The translations under genes were made by a program, and so were the position numbers. Shown here piece after piece: positions 1 through 5,984 of a stretch of DNA of 12,542 bases. How positions within the stretch are numbered: position 1 is the first letter of the stretch; every line of letters begins with the position of its first letter. The stretch covers positions 1 through 12,542 of the forward strand of contig CAZTOB010000014.1 in assembly GCA_964615425.1 (NCBI GenBank), in the 5' to 3' direction. This DNA is from CAYLVJ01 sp964615425 (GTDB lineage: Bacteria > Patescibacteriota > Minisyncoccia > Minisyncoccales > CAYTKG01). Under the pieces are notes generated by a model. The model did no database searches and was not told the DNA's origin. It saw nothing but the letters and a program-made list of their open reading frames with translations.

Positions 1-32
1 TCAAGAAATGAAACATGTTTAAGTTTTCTTGA
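1..32. repeat. Imperfect nested inverted repeat at the left edge
   Basis: TCAAGAAA at 1-8 is the exact reverse complement of TTTCTTGA at 25-32, and the 16 bases between them include the 10-base palindrome AAACATGTTT at 11-20. It could be the end of a terminator for a gene outside the window, or an operator. No T-tract follows on the + strand, and nothing further to the left can be seen. The role is unknown. Confidence 0.35.
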
Positions 33-40
33 AGTAATAC

Positions 41-66
41 AAAAAAACCCATCTAAGATGGGTTTT
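41..66 (-). terminator. Intrinsic terminator of the rpmB-tRNA-Pro transcript
   Basis: Read on the minus strand, AAAACCCATC (66-57), loop TTA, and GATGGGTTTT (53-44) form a 10-base-pair stem, and the T-run continues to position 41. This is the standard hairpin plus U-tract. It lies 43 bases behind the 3' end of the tRNA gene, so it most likely ends the leftward rpmB-tRNA transcript. The A-rich flank also makes it partly bidirectional, and it could serve a + strand gene to the left of the window. Confidence 0.85.
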
Positions 67-108
67 AGCAGATAAGCTTTGTTTTTCCCACAAATTTTAT
101 CCTAAAAG

Positions 109-181
109 TCGGGCCGACTGGATTTGAACCAGCGATCTCTCGCACCCCATGCGAGCGCCCTGTCCACTAGGCCACGGCCCG
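109..181 (-). tRNA. tRNA-Pro, anticodon GGG
   Basis: A full 73-base cloverleaf reads on the minus strand. The acceptor stem CGGGCCG (181-175) pairs with CGGCCCG (116-110) over seven base pairs. The D arm is GCCT/GGGC. The anticodon stem CTCGC/GCGAG closes the seven-base loop ATGGGGT, which places GGG at positions 34-36 and G at 37. The T arm GCTGG/CCAGT encloses TTCAAAT. The discriminator base is A, and C1-G72 with A73 and G37 agrees with known bacterial tRNA-Pro identity elements. CCA is not encoded (CTT follows), so the tRNA needs a CCA-adding enzyme. The 5' end lies six bases after the rpmB stop codon, so both are probably on one transcript separated by RNase P. The GGG anticodon reads CCC and CCU. 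Confidence 0.96.
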
Positions 182-187
182 GATCCT

Positions 188-409
188 TTATTTCTCCTTG
201 AACATAGTTTTACGGCACTTGGAGCACATCAAAACTTTTTCCCCTTTTTTATCTTGGTACTCTTTTCTTTTGACATTTTCAGGAACCTTCACTTTTTGAA
301 GGTTAGGTTTTTGTTTTCTTTTGCCCGTGGGGTTGTATTTCCCTCGGAGCTTTTTGCGTCTGTTTACCAGCATGCCCGTTTTACCGCAAATCTTGCATTC
401 TCTAGCCAT
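188..409 (-). CDS. rpmB: Large-subunit ribosomal protein L28 (bL28), zinc-ribbon form
   Basis: The 73-residue basic protein has the bL28 signature around residues 29-42 (GKRKQKPNLQKVKV), the strand that contacts 23S rRNA. Cysteines at 5 and 8 and again at 62 and 65 form two CxxC pairs, the zinc-binding version of L28. Its length matches the family. The ATG at 409-407 is the only start that preserves the first CxxC. There is no Shine-Dalgarno sequence; the bases just upstream are AT-rich and hold only weak promoter matches. The stop is followed after six bases by tRNA-Pro, an unusually tight protein-tRNA pairing. It diverges from the M50 peptidase gene. The family call is firm. Confidence 0.95.
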   Translation of the reverse strand: MARECKICGKTGMLVNRRKKLRGKYNPTGKRKQKPNLQKVKVPENVKRKEYQDKKGEKVLMCSKCRKTMFKEK

Positions 410-477
410 AATAGTAAAGTTAAATTGTTAAATCGTTGCATTTTTATCCTATCAACTTTTTTATTTTTTAACAAGTT

Positions 478-492
478 TGTTATACTTAAAAT
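478..492 (+). promoter_or_regulatory. Extended -10 promoter for a likely leaderless mRNA
   Basis: TATACT at 481-486 is preceded by TG at 478-479, giving the extended -10 pattern TGnTATACT (five of six bases of TATAAT). Exactly six bases separate the hexamer from the ATG at 493, so initiation at the usual distance would fall on or next to the A of the start codon. No good -35 box is seen 16-18 bases upstream, which is common for extended -10 promoters. No ribosome binding site fits in the space. That the transcript is leaderless is inferred from spacing. Confidence 0.65.
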
Positions 493-1110
493 ATGTACGC
501 AACCATCTTATACCTAATAATTCTTCTTTTCTCAGTATCGATTCACGAAACCGCTCATGGATTCGCGGCTTGGAAAATGGGAGATCCGACCGCTAAGTGG
601 CTGGGAAGAGTAACCTTAAACCCCGTTAAACACCTGGACCTTATAGGCTCCATTGTTTTTCCCGGGCTTATGCTTCTTGTTACCCAGGGGAGGGGTCCTG
701 TTTTCGGGTGGGCTAAACCTGTCCCTATCAATCCTCAAAATTTCAAAGAAAGAAAAAAGGGGGAAATCGTTACTTCCTTAGCCGGTCCTTTGTCAAACCT
801 ATCCTTGGCTGTTGTCTTCGGGCTGACCGCCCGTTTTACGGCCCACATAGAATTCATCTTTTTCCCGGCCAGCTTGGCCTCTATCACCAACTTAGCTTTA
901 GCGTTTTTCAACGCCCTCCCCATTCCACCTCTTGACGGCTCCCACGTTTTAATCCATCTTTGGCCCGGGGATGAATATGAAATCAGACAGTTTTTCCAAA
1001 GATACGGGATGATAATATTGGTGGTTTTCATTCTGTTCGGAATGGATTTTATAAGTCCGTTGATTTTCAAAACCTTTTCCGCACTTGTGGGAAAAAGATT
1101 TTTACCTTAA
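493..1110 (+). CDS. M50 family (site-2-protease-like) membrane zinc metalloprotease
   Basis: The 205-residue protein is a predicted multi-pass membrane protein. Its first hydrophobic segment (about 4-17) runs straight into HETAH at 18-22, the HExxH zinc and catalytic motif of M50 peptidases. A second motif, NALPIPPLDG at 140-149, supplies the third zinc ligand (Asp148). Further hydrophobic segments lie near 50-64, 95-112, 122-146 and 172-195. The order and spacing match the short bacterial M50 proteins that lack a PDZ domain and have no assigned substrate. Family members cleave peptide bonds within or close to the membrane. The gene has its own promoter and is divergent from rpmB. Its placement before the str operon need not mean a shared function. 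The family is secure; the substrate is unknown. Confidence 0.93.
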   Translation: MYATILYLIILLFSVSIHETAHGFAAWKMGDPTAKWLGRVTLNPVKHLDLIGSIVFPGLMLLVTQGRGPVFGWAKPVPINPQNFKERKKGEIVTSLAGPLSNLSLAVVFGLTARFTAHIEFIFFPASLASITNLALAFFNALPIPPLDGSHVLIHLWPGDEYEIRQFFQRYGMIILVVFILFGMDFISPLIFKTFSALVGKRFLP

Positions 1111-1117
1111 TATGTTA

Positions 1118-1146
1118 TTGACAGACAAAAAGTTATTTGTTAACTT
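1118..1146 (+). promoter_or_regulatory. Probable promoter of the str operon
   Basis: TTGACA at 1118-1123 matches the -35 consensus exactly and is followed, after 17 bases, by TAACTT at 1141-1146, which keeps the T1, A2 and T6 positions of a -10 box. It starts seven bases after the peptidase stop. Transcription would begin near 1153, giving a leader of about 43 bases before rpsL. An inverted repeat (AAAAGTTA 1128-1135, TAACTTTT 1141-1148) covers the spacer and the -10, so it could be an operator. The -35 is strong; the -10 is only moderate. Confidence 0.6.
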
Positions 1147-1155
1147 TTGTAAAGA

Positions 1156-1170
1156 AAGTGCTTAGCACTT
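1156..1170 (+). promoter_or_regulatory. Short hairpin in the rpsL leader
   Basis: AAGTGC (1156-1161), loop TTA and GCACTT (1165-1170) form a perfect six-base-pair hairpin, and ATTATTTTCC follows. If transcription starts near 1153 this stem sits at the extreme 5' end of the str mRNA, where it could protect against decay. It could instead be a weak terminator for the peptidase gene, or a protein-binding palindrome. Confidence 0.4.
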
Positions 1171-1195
1171 ATTATTTTCCTTTTAAATTTGAAAA

Positions 1196-1609
1196 ATGCC
1201 GACAATAAACCAATTGATTCGGAGCCCGAGAAAGGATCCGAAGAAAAAAGCTAAAACCCCTGCGTTGTCAAAAAGATACAATCCTATTAAAAACGAGTAT
1301 GTTGAAGACAACGCCCCCATGAAAAAAGGTGTAGTGACCAAGGTTTTTACTATTACGCCTAAAAAACCGAACTCCGCCTTGAGAAAGGTGGCCAAGGTTA
1401 AACTCACCAACGGCATGGAGGTTACCGCCTACATTCCAGGGGAGGGACACAACATCCAAGAACACTCCCAGGTTTTAATCAGAGGAGGAAATGTTCAAGA
1501 CCTGATTGGAATCAGATATTACATTGTAAGAGGGGTTTTGGATGCCCAAGGAGTTGAAGGAAGAGTAAACCGTAGATCCAAATATGGAACTAAAAAACCA
1601 AACGAATAA
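1196..1609 (+). CDS. rpsL: Small-subunit ribosomal protein S12 (uS12)
   Basis: S12 sits at the decoding centre and takes part in tRNA selection. The 137-residue protein starts with MPTINQLIRSPRK and carries the PNSA loop (TPKKPNSALRK at 54-64) and the SKYGTKKP tail, all standard. It is about 13 residues longer than E. coli S12, with extra residues near 25-42 before the KKGVVTKV strand. The lysine equivalent to E. coli K43 is kept (K56). The second decoding loop reads GGNVQDLIGIRY (97-108) where most bacteria have GGRVKDLPGVRY: the equivalents of R86, K88 and P91 are N99, Q101 and I104. Asp102, the site methylthiolated in E. coli, is kept. There is no Shine-Dalgarno sequence. The stop overlaps the rpsG start (TAATG). 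Confidence 0.98.
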   Translation: MPTINQLIRSPRKDPKKKAKTPALSKRYNPIKNEYVEDNAPMKKGVVTKVFTITPKKPNSALRKVAKVKLTNGMEVTAYIPGEGHNIQEHSQVLIRGGNVQDLIGIRYYIVRGVLDAQGVEGRVNRRSKYGTKKPNE

Positions 1610-2070
1610 TGGCCAAGATAAAGAAAAGAGAAATAAGTCCGGATCCTAAATTTGAAAATGTCAAGGTGGCTAAGTTTATAAACCATGTCATGAAAAAGGG
1701 CAAGAAAACAACCGCCCGAAAGATAGTTTATGAAGCCTTCGACACCATTAAGAAAAAAACAAAACAAGATCCGTTGGACATTTTCGAAAAGGCGATAAGA
1801 AACGTAGCCCCCAAAATGGAGGTGCGCTCCCGAAGAGTTGGAGGAGCCAACTACCAAGTTCCCTACCGCGTCCCGCAGGAAAGAGGACATACGTTGGCGA
1901 TAAGATGGATAATAAGGGGGGCTAAAGGAGGAAAGGGAAAAGACATGAGTGAAAGGCTGGCTAACGAGCTGCTTGATGCTTCAAGAAAGCAGGGAGAAGC
2001 AATAAGAAGGAGAGAGAACGTTCACCGCATGGCGGAAGCCAACAAAGCGTTTGCTCATCTAGCAAGATAA
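1609..2070 (+). CDS. rpsG: Small-subunit ribosomal protein S7 (uS7)
   Basis: S7 binds the 3' major domain of 16S rRNA early in assembly and lines the E site. The 153-residue protein has the expected landmarks: KFINHVMKKGKK (22-33), the NVAPKMEVRSRRVGGANYQVP block (65-85) and the C-terminal helix RRENVHRMAEANKAFAH. Its length is normal (150-156). Its ATG overlaps the rpsL stop by one base, implying translational coupling. In E. coli S7 represses its operon at the rpsL-rpsG junction. Here that junction has no spacer, so any such feedback must act elsewhere, for example in the 62-base spacer downstream of this gene. Identification is certain. Confidence 0.98.
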   Translation: MAKIKKREISPDPKFENVKVAKFINHVMKKGKKTTARKIVYEAFDTIKKKTKQDPLDIFEKAIRNVAPKMEVRSRRVGGANYQVPYRVPQERGHTLAIRWIIRGAKGGKGKDMSERLANELLDASRKQGEAIRRRENVHRMAEANKAFAHLAR

Positions 2071-2130
2071 AGTGTAATTACTTACATTGCTACCTTAAAA
2101 ATAACTAAAAAAGCAATGTATTTATTTTTT
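2071..2130 (+). promoter_or_regulatory. Hairpin pair between rpsG and fusA, possible attenuator
   Basis: TACATTGCT (2083-2091) pairs perfectly with AGCAATGTA (2112-2120) around a 20-base loop and is followed by TTTATTTTTT (2121-2130), which resembles an intrinsic terminator. An upstream hairpin AGTGTAA (2071-2077), loop TTAC, TTACATT (2082-2088) uses the same left arm, so the two folds exclude each other. It lies directly before the fusA ATG. The pairing is seen in the sequence; a switching role is inference, and the terminator loop is longer than usual. Confidence 0.45.
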
Positions 2131-2132
2131 AT

Positions 2133-4235
2133 ATGAGAGAATATCCATTAGAAAGAACAAGAGACATTGGGATCATAGCCCATATCGATGCAGGTAAAAC
2201 TACCACTACCGAGCGGGTTTTGTTTTACACCGGAATTGCTCACAAGATAGGGGAGGTGCACGATGGAGAAGCAATTATGGACTGGATGGAGCAGGAAAGA
2301 GAAAGAGGGATTACGATAAGCGCCGCCGCTACAACCTGTTTTTGGGTTCCCCATGACAAAGAAGACAAAAAAGAAAACAAGTTCCGGATTAATATTATAG
2401 ACACGCCCGGCCACATTGACTTTACGGCTGAAGTTCAGCGCTCTTTGAGAGTGCTTGACGGAGCAGTTGTGGTTTTTGACGGAGTGGCGGGGGTTGAGCC
2501 CCAGTCCGAAACGGTTTGGCGTCAAGCAGACGAATTTTCCGTCCCGCGAATATGTTTTATCAACAAAATGGATAAAACCGGAGCCTCTTTTGAAAGAAGT
2601 TTAAAATCGATCGAGGAAAAATTAACCCCCAACGCGATACCAATGCAAATTCCCATCGGAGCAGAAAAGGAAATGAAAGGAGTGGTGGATCTTTTAGAAA
2701 TGAAAGCTGTTTACTTTGAGGGCGAATGGGGGCAGATCACTAAAAGAAAGGAAATTCCTCAAGAGTTACTTGAAAAAGCGCAAGAAAAAAGAAAAGAAAT
2801 GGTGGAAAGAATTGTATCCGAAGATGACTCACTCATGGAGAAATATCTCGAAGGAGAAGAAATCCCGGTTGATGAGCTAAGAAAAGTCTTGAAAAAAGCC
2901 GTTATTTCATACGACTTGATACCTGTTTTTTGCGGCACTGCTCTTCAAAACATCGGAGTCCAACCTCTTTTAGACGCAGTTTGTTATTACCTTCCTTCCC
3001 CCCAAGACCTGCCTCCGGTAAGAGGCACCGACCCCAAAACGGGGGAGGTTATCGAAAGAAAACCGGAAGACGATGAACCCTTTACCGCTCTCGCCTTTAA
3101 AATTGCCTCTGACCCTTATGTCGGCACCCTGACATATTTCCGGGTCTACAGTGGCACCCTGACAAAAAGAACCTACGTTTTAAACGCCACCACGGGTGAA
3201 AAAGAAAGAGTAGGACGGTTAATAAGAATGCATTCTAACGAAAGAGAGGAGATTGAAGAAGTGAGGGCGGGTGACATAGCCGCCACCGTAGGATTAAAAG
3301 ACACCGCCACTGGACACACCCTGTGTGACGAGGACCACCCCATACTTTTGGAAGAAGCGGTGTTTCCCGACCCGGTTATCACCGCCTCGATTGAACCGGC
3401 CACTAGAGAGGACAGAGACAAGCTGGGAGAAGTTCTTTCCCGCCTTATGAAAGAAGATCCAACCTTCAAAGTTAGGCAAGACAAGGAAACCGGGGAGACG
3501 GTTATCTCCGGCATGGGCGAGCTTCACTTGGAAATCTTGGTTGATCGGATGAAAAGAGAGTTCGGTGTTGATGTAAAGCTGGGACGACCGAAAGTCGCCT
3601 ACAAGGAAGCAATCCGTTCAACGGCAGAAGCGGAAGCTCAATATGTAAAGCAGTCTGGTGGACGCGGACAGTACGGACATGTTTACCTTAGAGTGTCCCC
3701 CAAAAAAAGGGGGGAAGGATTTGAATTCGTTAATGATATTAGAGAGGGGACCATCCCTAGAGAGTTCATCCCTGCCGTTGAAAAGGGGGTTAAAAAAGCC
3801 TTAAACAAAGGAGTGGTGGCAGGTTATCCCTTAGTGGATATTGAAGCTGCTCTTTATGACGGCTCCTTCCACGAGGTCGACTCCTCCGATATGGCTTTTG
3901 AGATTGCCGGTTCTATGGCTCTCCGCAAAGCGGCTCAAAAAGCCAACCCGGTTCTTTTGGAGCCGGTGATGAAGCTGGAAGTTATCGTTCCGGAAAAATT
4001 CTTTGGAGATGTGATCTCCGATTTGAATTCCAGAAGAGGACAGATTAAAAAGACTTTCGAGCGAAGAAACTTGAAAGTGATAAATGCCGAGGTTCCCCTT
4101 GGAGAAATGTTCGGTTACGCAACCTCCATCCGCTCCTTAAGCGAAGGAAGAGGAACCTTCACCATGGAATTTGACAGATACAAAAAAGTCCCCGATAATG
4201 TAGCGGAGGAGATCATAGAGGGAGAAAGAAGATAA
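2133..4235 (+). CDS. fusA: Translation elongation factor G (EF-G)
   Basis: EF-G is the GTPase that drives translocation of tRNAs and mRNA and helps split ribosomes. The 700 residues cover the full family length. The G domain has the P-loop AHIDAGKT (16-23), RGITI (58-62), DTPGH (90-94) and NKMD (144-147). The block QSGGRGQYGHV (507-517) begins domain IV. The GSFHEVDSSDMAFEI segment (577-591) holds the tip histidine (about 580) that reaches the decoding centre. Domain V ends with the usual FGYATSIRSLSEGRGTFTMEF. It lies between rpsG and tuf as in most bacteria. The ATG follows a T-rich stretch with no ribosome binding site. No truncation or change in key residues is seen. Confidence 0.99.
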   Translation: MREYPLERTRDIGIIAHIDAGKTTTTERVLFYTGIAHKIGEVHDGEAIMDWMEQERERGITISAAATTCFWVPHDKEDKKENKFRINIIDTPGHIDFTAEVQRSLRVLDGAVVVFDGVAGVEPQSETVWRQADEFSVPRICFINKMDKTGASFERSLKSIEEKLTPNAIPMQIPIGAEKEMKGVVDLLEMKAVYFEGEWGQITKRKEIPQELLEKAQEKRKEMVERIVSEDDSLMEKYLEGEEIPVDELRKVLKKAVISYDLIPVFCGTALQNIGVQPLLDAVCYYLPSPQDLPPVRGTDPKTGEVIERKPEDDEPFTALAFKIASDPYVGTLTYFRVYSGTLTKRTYVLNATTGEKERVGRLIRMHSNEREEIEEVRAGDIAATVGLKDTATGHTLCDEDHPILLEEAVFPDPVITASIEPATREDRDKLGEVLSRLMKEDPTFKVRQDKETGETVISGMGELHLEILVDRMKREFGVDVKLGRPKVAYKEAIRSTAEAEAQYVKQSGGRGQYGHVYLRVSPKKRGEGFEFVNDIREGTIPREFIPAVEKGVKKALNKGVVAGYPLVDIEAALYDGSFHEVDSSDMAFEIAGSMALRKAAQKANPVLLEPVMKLEVIVPEKFFGDVISDLNSRRGQIKKTFERRNLKVINAEVPLGEMFGYATSIRSLSEGRGTFTMEFDRYKKVPDNVAEEIIEGERR

Positions 4236-4249
4236 AATCTTCCACCCTC

Positions 4250-4278
4250 TTGACGCCGACACTAAAATTTATTATTAT
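4250..4278 (+). promoter_or_regulatory. Promoter ahead of tuf
   Basis: TTGACG at 4250-4255 (five of six bases of TTGACA), a 17-base spacer, and TATTAT at 4273-4278 (five of six bases of TATAAT) form a good sigma-70-type promoter in the 72-base fusA-tuf spacer. Transcription would start near 4285, leaving about 23 leader bases. A second -10-like box, TAAAAT at 4296-4301, ends six bases before the ATG and would give a leaderless form, but it has no -35 partner. An internal promoter would let EF-Tu be made in excess of EF-G. Confidence 0.7.
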
Positions 4279-4307
4279 AACCCTAACTTAATTAATAAAA
4301 TCTAAGT

Positions 4308-5507
4308 ATGGCAAAAGAAAAATTTGAAAGAAAAAAACCTCACATGAATGTGGGAACCATCGGTCACGTGGACCATGGAAAAACAACCTTGACGGCCGCG
4401 ATTTTAAAAACCTTGAGCTTAAAAGGATACGACGTCCCCGAAAAAGCGGTTGATGAGATTGACGCCGCTCCTGAAGAAAAGGAGAGGGGGCTTACCATTT
4501 CCATTTCTCACCTTGAGTACGAAAGCCCAAAAAGACACTACGCTCACATCGACTGTCCGGGACACGCAGACTTTGTAAAAAACATGATCACGGGAGCCGC
4601 CCAGATGGATGGTGCTGTGTTGGTAGTTTCAGCGGTAGACGGCCCAATGCCCCAAACAAGAGAACACATCTTGCTTGCCAAGCAAGTCGGTCTTCCCCGT
4701 ATGGTGGTCTTTTTAAACAAAACCGACTTGGTGGAAGATGAAGAAATGATCGACTTGGTTGAAGAGGAGGTAAGGGAACTTCTTAAAAAATATGAATTCC
4801 CGGGGGATGAAATCCCAGTCGTAAGGGGATCAGCCCTTAAAGCTTTAGAGGCGGAAGGAGAAGACGATTCTAATTTGGAGCCGATCATGAAACTCGTTGA
4901 AAGCTTAGATGAATACCTTCCGGAGCCAAAAAGAGACACTGAAAAGCCTTTCCTTATGCCTGTGGAAGATGTTTTCTCCATTTCGGGACGAGGAACGGTT
5001 GCAACCGGAAGAATTGAAAGAGGAATCGTTAACTCGGGAGAAGAGGTTGAAATTGTCGGGCTGAAAGATGAGATTGACAAAACGGTAGCGGTCAGTGTAG
5101 AAATGTTCAACAAGATCTTAGACAAAGGTGTGGCTGGTGACAACGTCGGAATTCTACTTCGAGGAACTAAAAAAGAGGAAATTGAAAGGGGACAGGTACT
5201 GGCGGAGCCGGGTTCAATTACTCCTCACGCCGAATTTGAAGCCGAAGTTTACATCCTTACCAAAGAAGAAGGTGGAAGACACAAGCCCTTCTTCACAGGT
5301 TACAAACCCCAGTTTTACATCCGAACAACCGACGTAACAGGAGAGGTGACACTTCCTAAAGATACAGAAATGGTAATGCCGGGAGACAACGTGAGCATCA
5401 AAGTAAAAACAATCGTACCGGTTGCTATCGAAGAAGAGCAAAGATTCGCTATCAGAGAGGGAGGTAAAACAATCGGAGCCGGAGTAGTGACAAAAATAAT
5501 AAAATAA
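4308..5507 (+). CDS. tuf: Translation elongation factor Tu (EF-Tu)
   Basis: EF-Tu carries aminoacyl-tRNA to the ribosomal A site as a GTP complex. The 399-residue protein has all three domains. G-domain motifs are GHVDHGKT (19-26), RGLTI (60-64, where most bacteria have RGITI), DCPGHADFV (82-90) with the catalytic His86, NKTD (137-140, usually NKCD) and SALK (175-178). Domain II opens with FSISGRGTVATGRIERG (223-239) and domain III ends with the typical AIREGGKTIGAGVV segment. Q124 of E. coli, a kirromycin-resistance site, appears conserved (AKQVGLP). It has its own promoter and no clear Shine-Dalgarno sequence. It is placed between fusA and rpsJ, the common bacterial order. Confidence 0.99.
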   Translation: MAKEKFERKKPHMNVGTIGHVDHGKTTLTAAILKTLSLKGYDVPEKAVDEIDAAPEEKERGLTISISHLEYESPKRHYAHIDCPGHADFVKNMITGAAQMDGAVLVVSAVDGPMPQTREHILLAKQVGLPRMVVFLNKTDLVEDEEMIDLVEEEVRELLKKYEFPGDEIPVVRGSALKALEAEGEDDSNLEPIMKLVESLDEYLPEPKRDTEKPFLMPVEDVFSISGRGTVATGRIERGIVNSGEEVEIVGLKDEIDKTVAVSVEMFNKILDKGVAGDNVGILLRGTKKEEIERGQVLAEPGSITPHAEFEAEVYILTKEEGGRHKPFFTGYKPQFYIRTTDVTGEVTLPKDTEMVMPGDNVSIKVKTIVPVAIEEEQRFAIREGGKTIGAGVVTKIIK

Positions 5508-5514
5508 AATACAA

Positions 5515-5541
5515 TCACGAGGCCCAAAACGGGCCTCGTGA
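5515..5541 (+). promoter_or_regulatory. Strong GC-rich hairpin between tuf and rpsJ
   Basis: TCACGAGGCCC (5515-5525) and GGGCCTCGTGA (5531-5541) form a perfect 11-base-pair stem with an AAAAC loop. It is the strongest hairpin I see in the window. It begins eight bases after the tuf stop and ends 24 bases before the rpsJ ATG. The bases after it (GTCGTTGACACC) contain no T-run, so it is not a standard + strand terminator. On the minus strand a T-rich tract does follow it, but there is no minus-strand gene there to end. It may be a U-less terminator, a 3'-end stabiliser for tuf mRNA, or a protein-binding leader for the S10 block. Confidence 0.6.
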
Positions 5542-5565
5542 GTCGTTGACACCCCAAAGGGCAAA

Positions 5566-5892
5566 ATGAATAAAGAAAAAAAACAAGAAATTCCAAAACT
5601 TAAGATAAAGTTGAAGGGCTACGACCACAAAGTATTGGATAAAAGCTGCAAACAGATTGTAGAAGCGGTTAAAAGACACGGAGCGGAGATAGTGGGCCCG
5701 GTGCCGCTGCCTACCGAAACGAGAAAATATACCGTCAACAGGTCAACTTTTGTGCACAGCCCATCCAAGGCTCAGTTTGAAATGAGAATTCACAAAAGAC
5801 TGATTGAGGTTCCGACTCCAAAGCCGGACATTATCGAAGGTTTAAGACGTTTATCCCTGCCCACAGGAGTGGAAATTCAAATTAAAACTTAA
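5566..5892 (+). CDS. rpsJ: Small-subunit ribosomal protein S10 (uS10)
   Basis: S10 belongs to the 30S head and, as NusE in other bacteria, joins transcription antitermination complexes. The 108 residues contain the family core KIKLKGYDHKVLDKS (13-27), VGPVPLPTETRKYTVNRSTFVHSPSKAQFEMRIHKR and a SLPTGVEIQIK end. There is a short extra N-terminus (about 6-8 residues beyond E. coli). An AAAGGG tract four bases before the ATG is one of the few Shine-Dalgarno-like sequences here. A TTGACA box lies at 5546-5551, but a matching -10 would fall inside the gene. S10 heads its block as in E. coli, but the next gene follows after 92 bases instead of a few. Confidence 0.98.
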   Translation: MNKEKKQEIPKLKIKLKGYDHKVLDKSCKQIVEAVKRHGAEIVGPVPLPTETRKYTVNRSTFVHSPSKAQFEMRIHKRLIEVPTPKPDIIEGLRRLSLPTGVEIQIKT

Positions 5893-5932
5893 AGAGATGA
5901 TAACGAAAAATTATTAGCCCATTTTCAAAAAA

Positions 5933-5968
5933 GGCGTACCCAAGTAAATACCGGGTAAGCCCGGTATT
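5933..5968 (+). promoter_or_regulatory. Mutually exclusive hairpins in the rpsJ-rplC spacer
   Basis: AATACCGGG (5947-5955) pairs perfectly with CCCGGTATT (5960-5968) around TAAG, giving a nine-base-pair stem. The right end of a different fold overlaps it: GGC-g-TACCC (5933-5941) can pair with GGGTA-a-GCC (5953-5961), leaving one internal mismatch. Both cannot form at once. The stem ends 16 bases before the rplC ATG, in the only spacer longer than 10 bases within the S10-spc blocks. No T-run follows, so transcription termination is unlikely. An autoregulatory binding site for a ribosomal protein such as L4 or L3 is possible but unproven. Confidence 0.55.
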
Positions 5969-5984
5969 GTTAGTTAAAAGCAGT

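Noticed and set aside
149..517. 122-residue + strand open frame across tRNA-Pro and rpmB
   Set aside because: It overlaps a clear tRNA and the L28 gene on the other strand, and its translation resembles no protein family.
2051..2078. Promoter TTGCTC-N16-TGTAAT at the end of rpsG
   Set aside because: The -35 matches only three of six bases; the -10 is good but isolated in AT-rich DNA.
4544..5143. 199-residue minus-strand open frame opposite tuf
   Set aside because: It is an antisense shadow of EF-Tu codon usage, serine-rich with no family features; the other long antisense frames opposite rpsG, fusA, rplC and rplD are of the same kind.
5546..5574. Promoter for rpsJ based on TTGACA at 5546
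   Set aside because: A -10 at normal spacing would lie inside the coding sequence (5569 onward), so it cannot drive full-length rpsJ unless the start is wrong, and S10 alignment supports the start.
5967..5984. Upstream TTG start for rplC
   Set aside because: It lies in the hairpin, adds six residues absent from the L3 family, and an ATG at 5985 gives the standard N-terminus.
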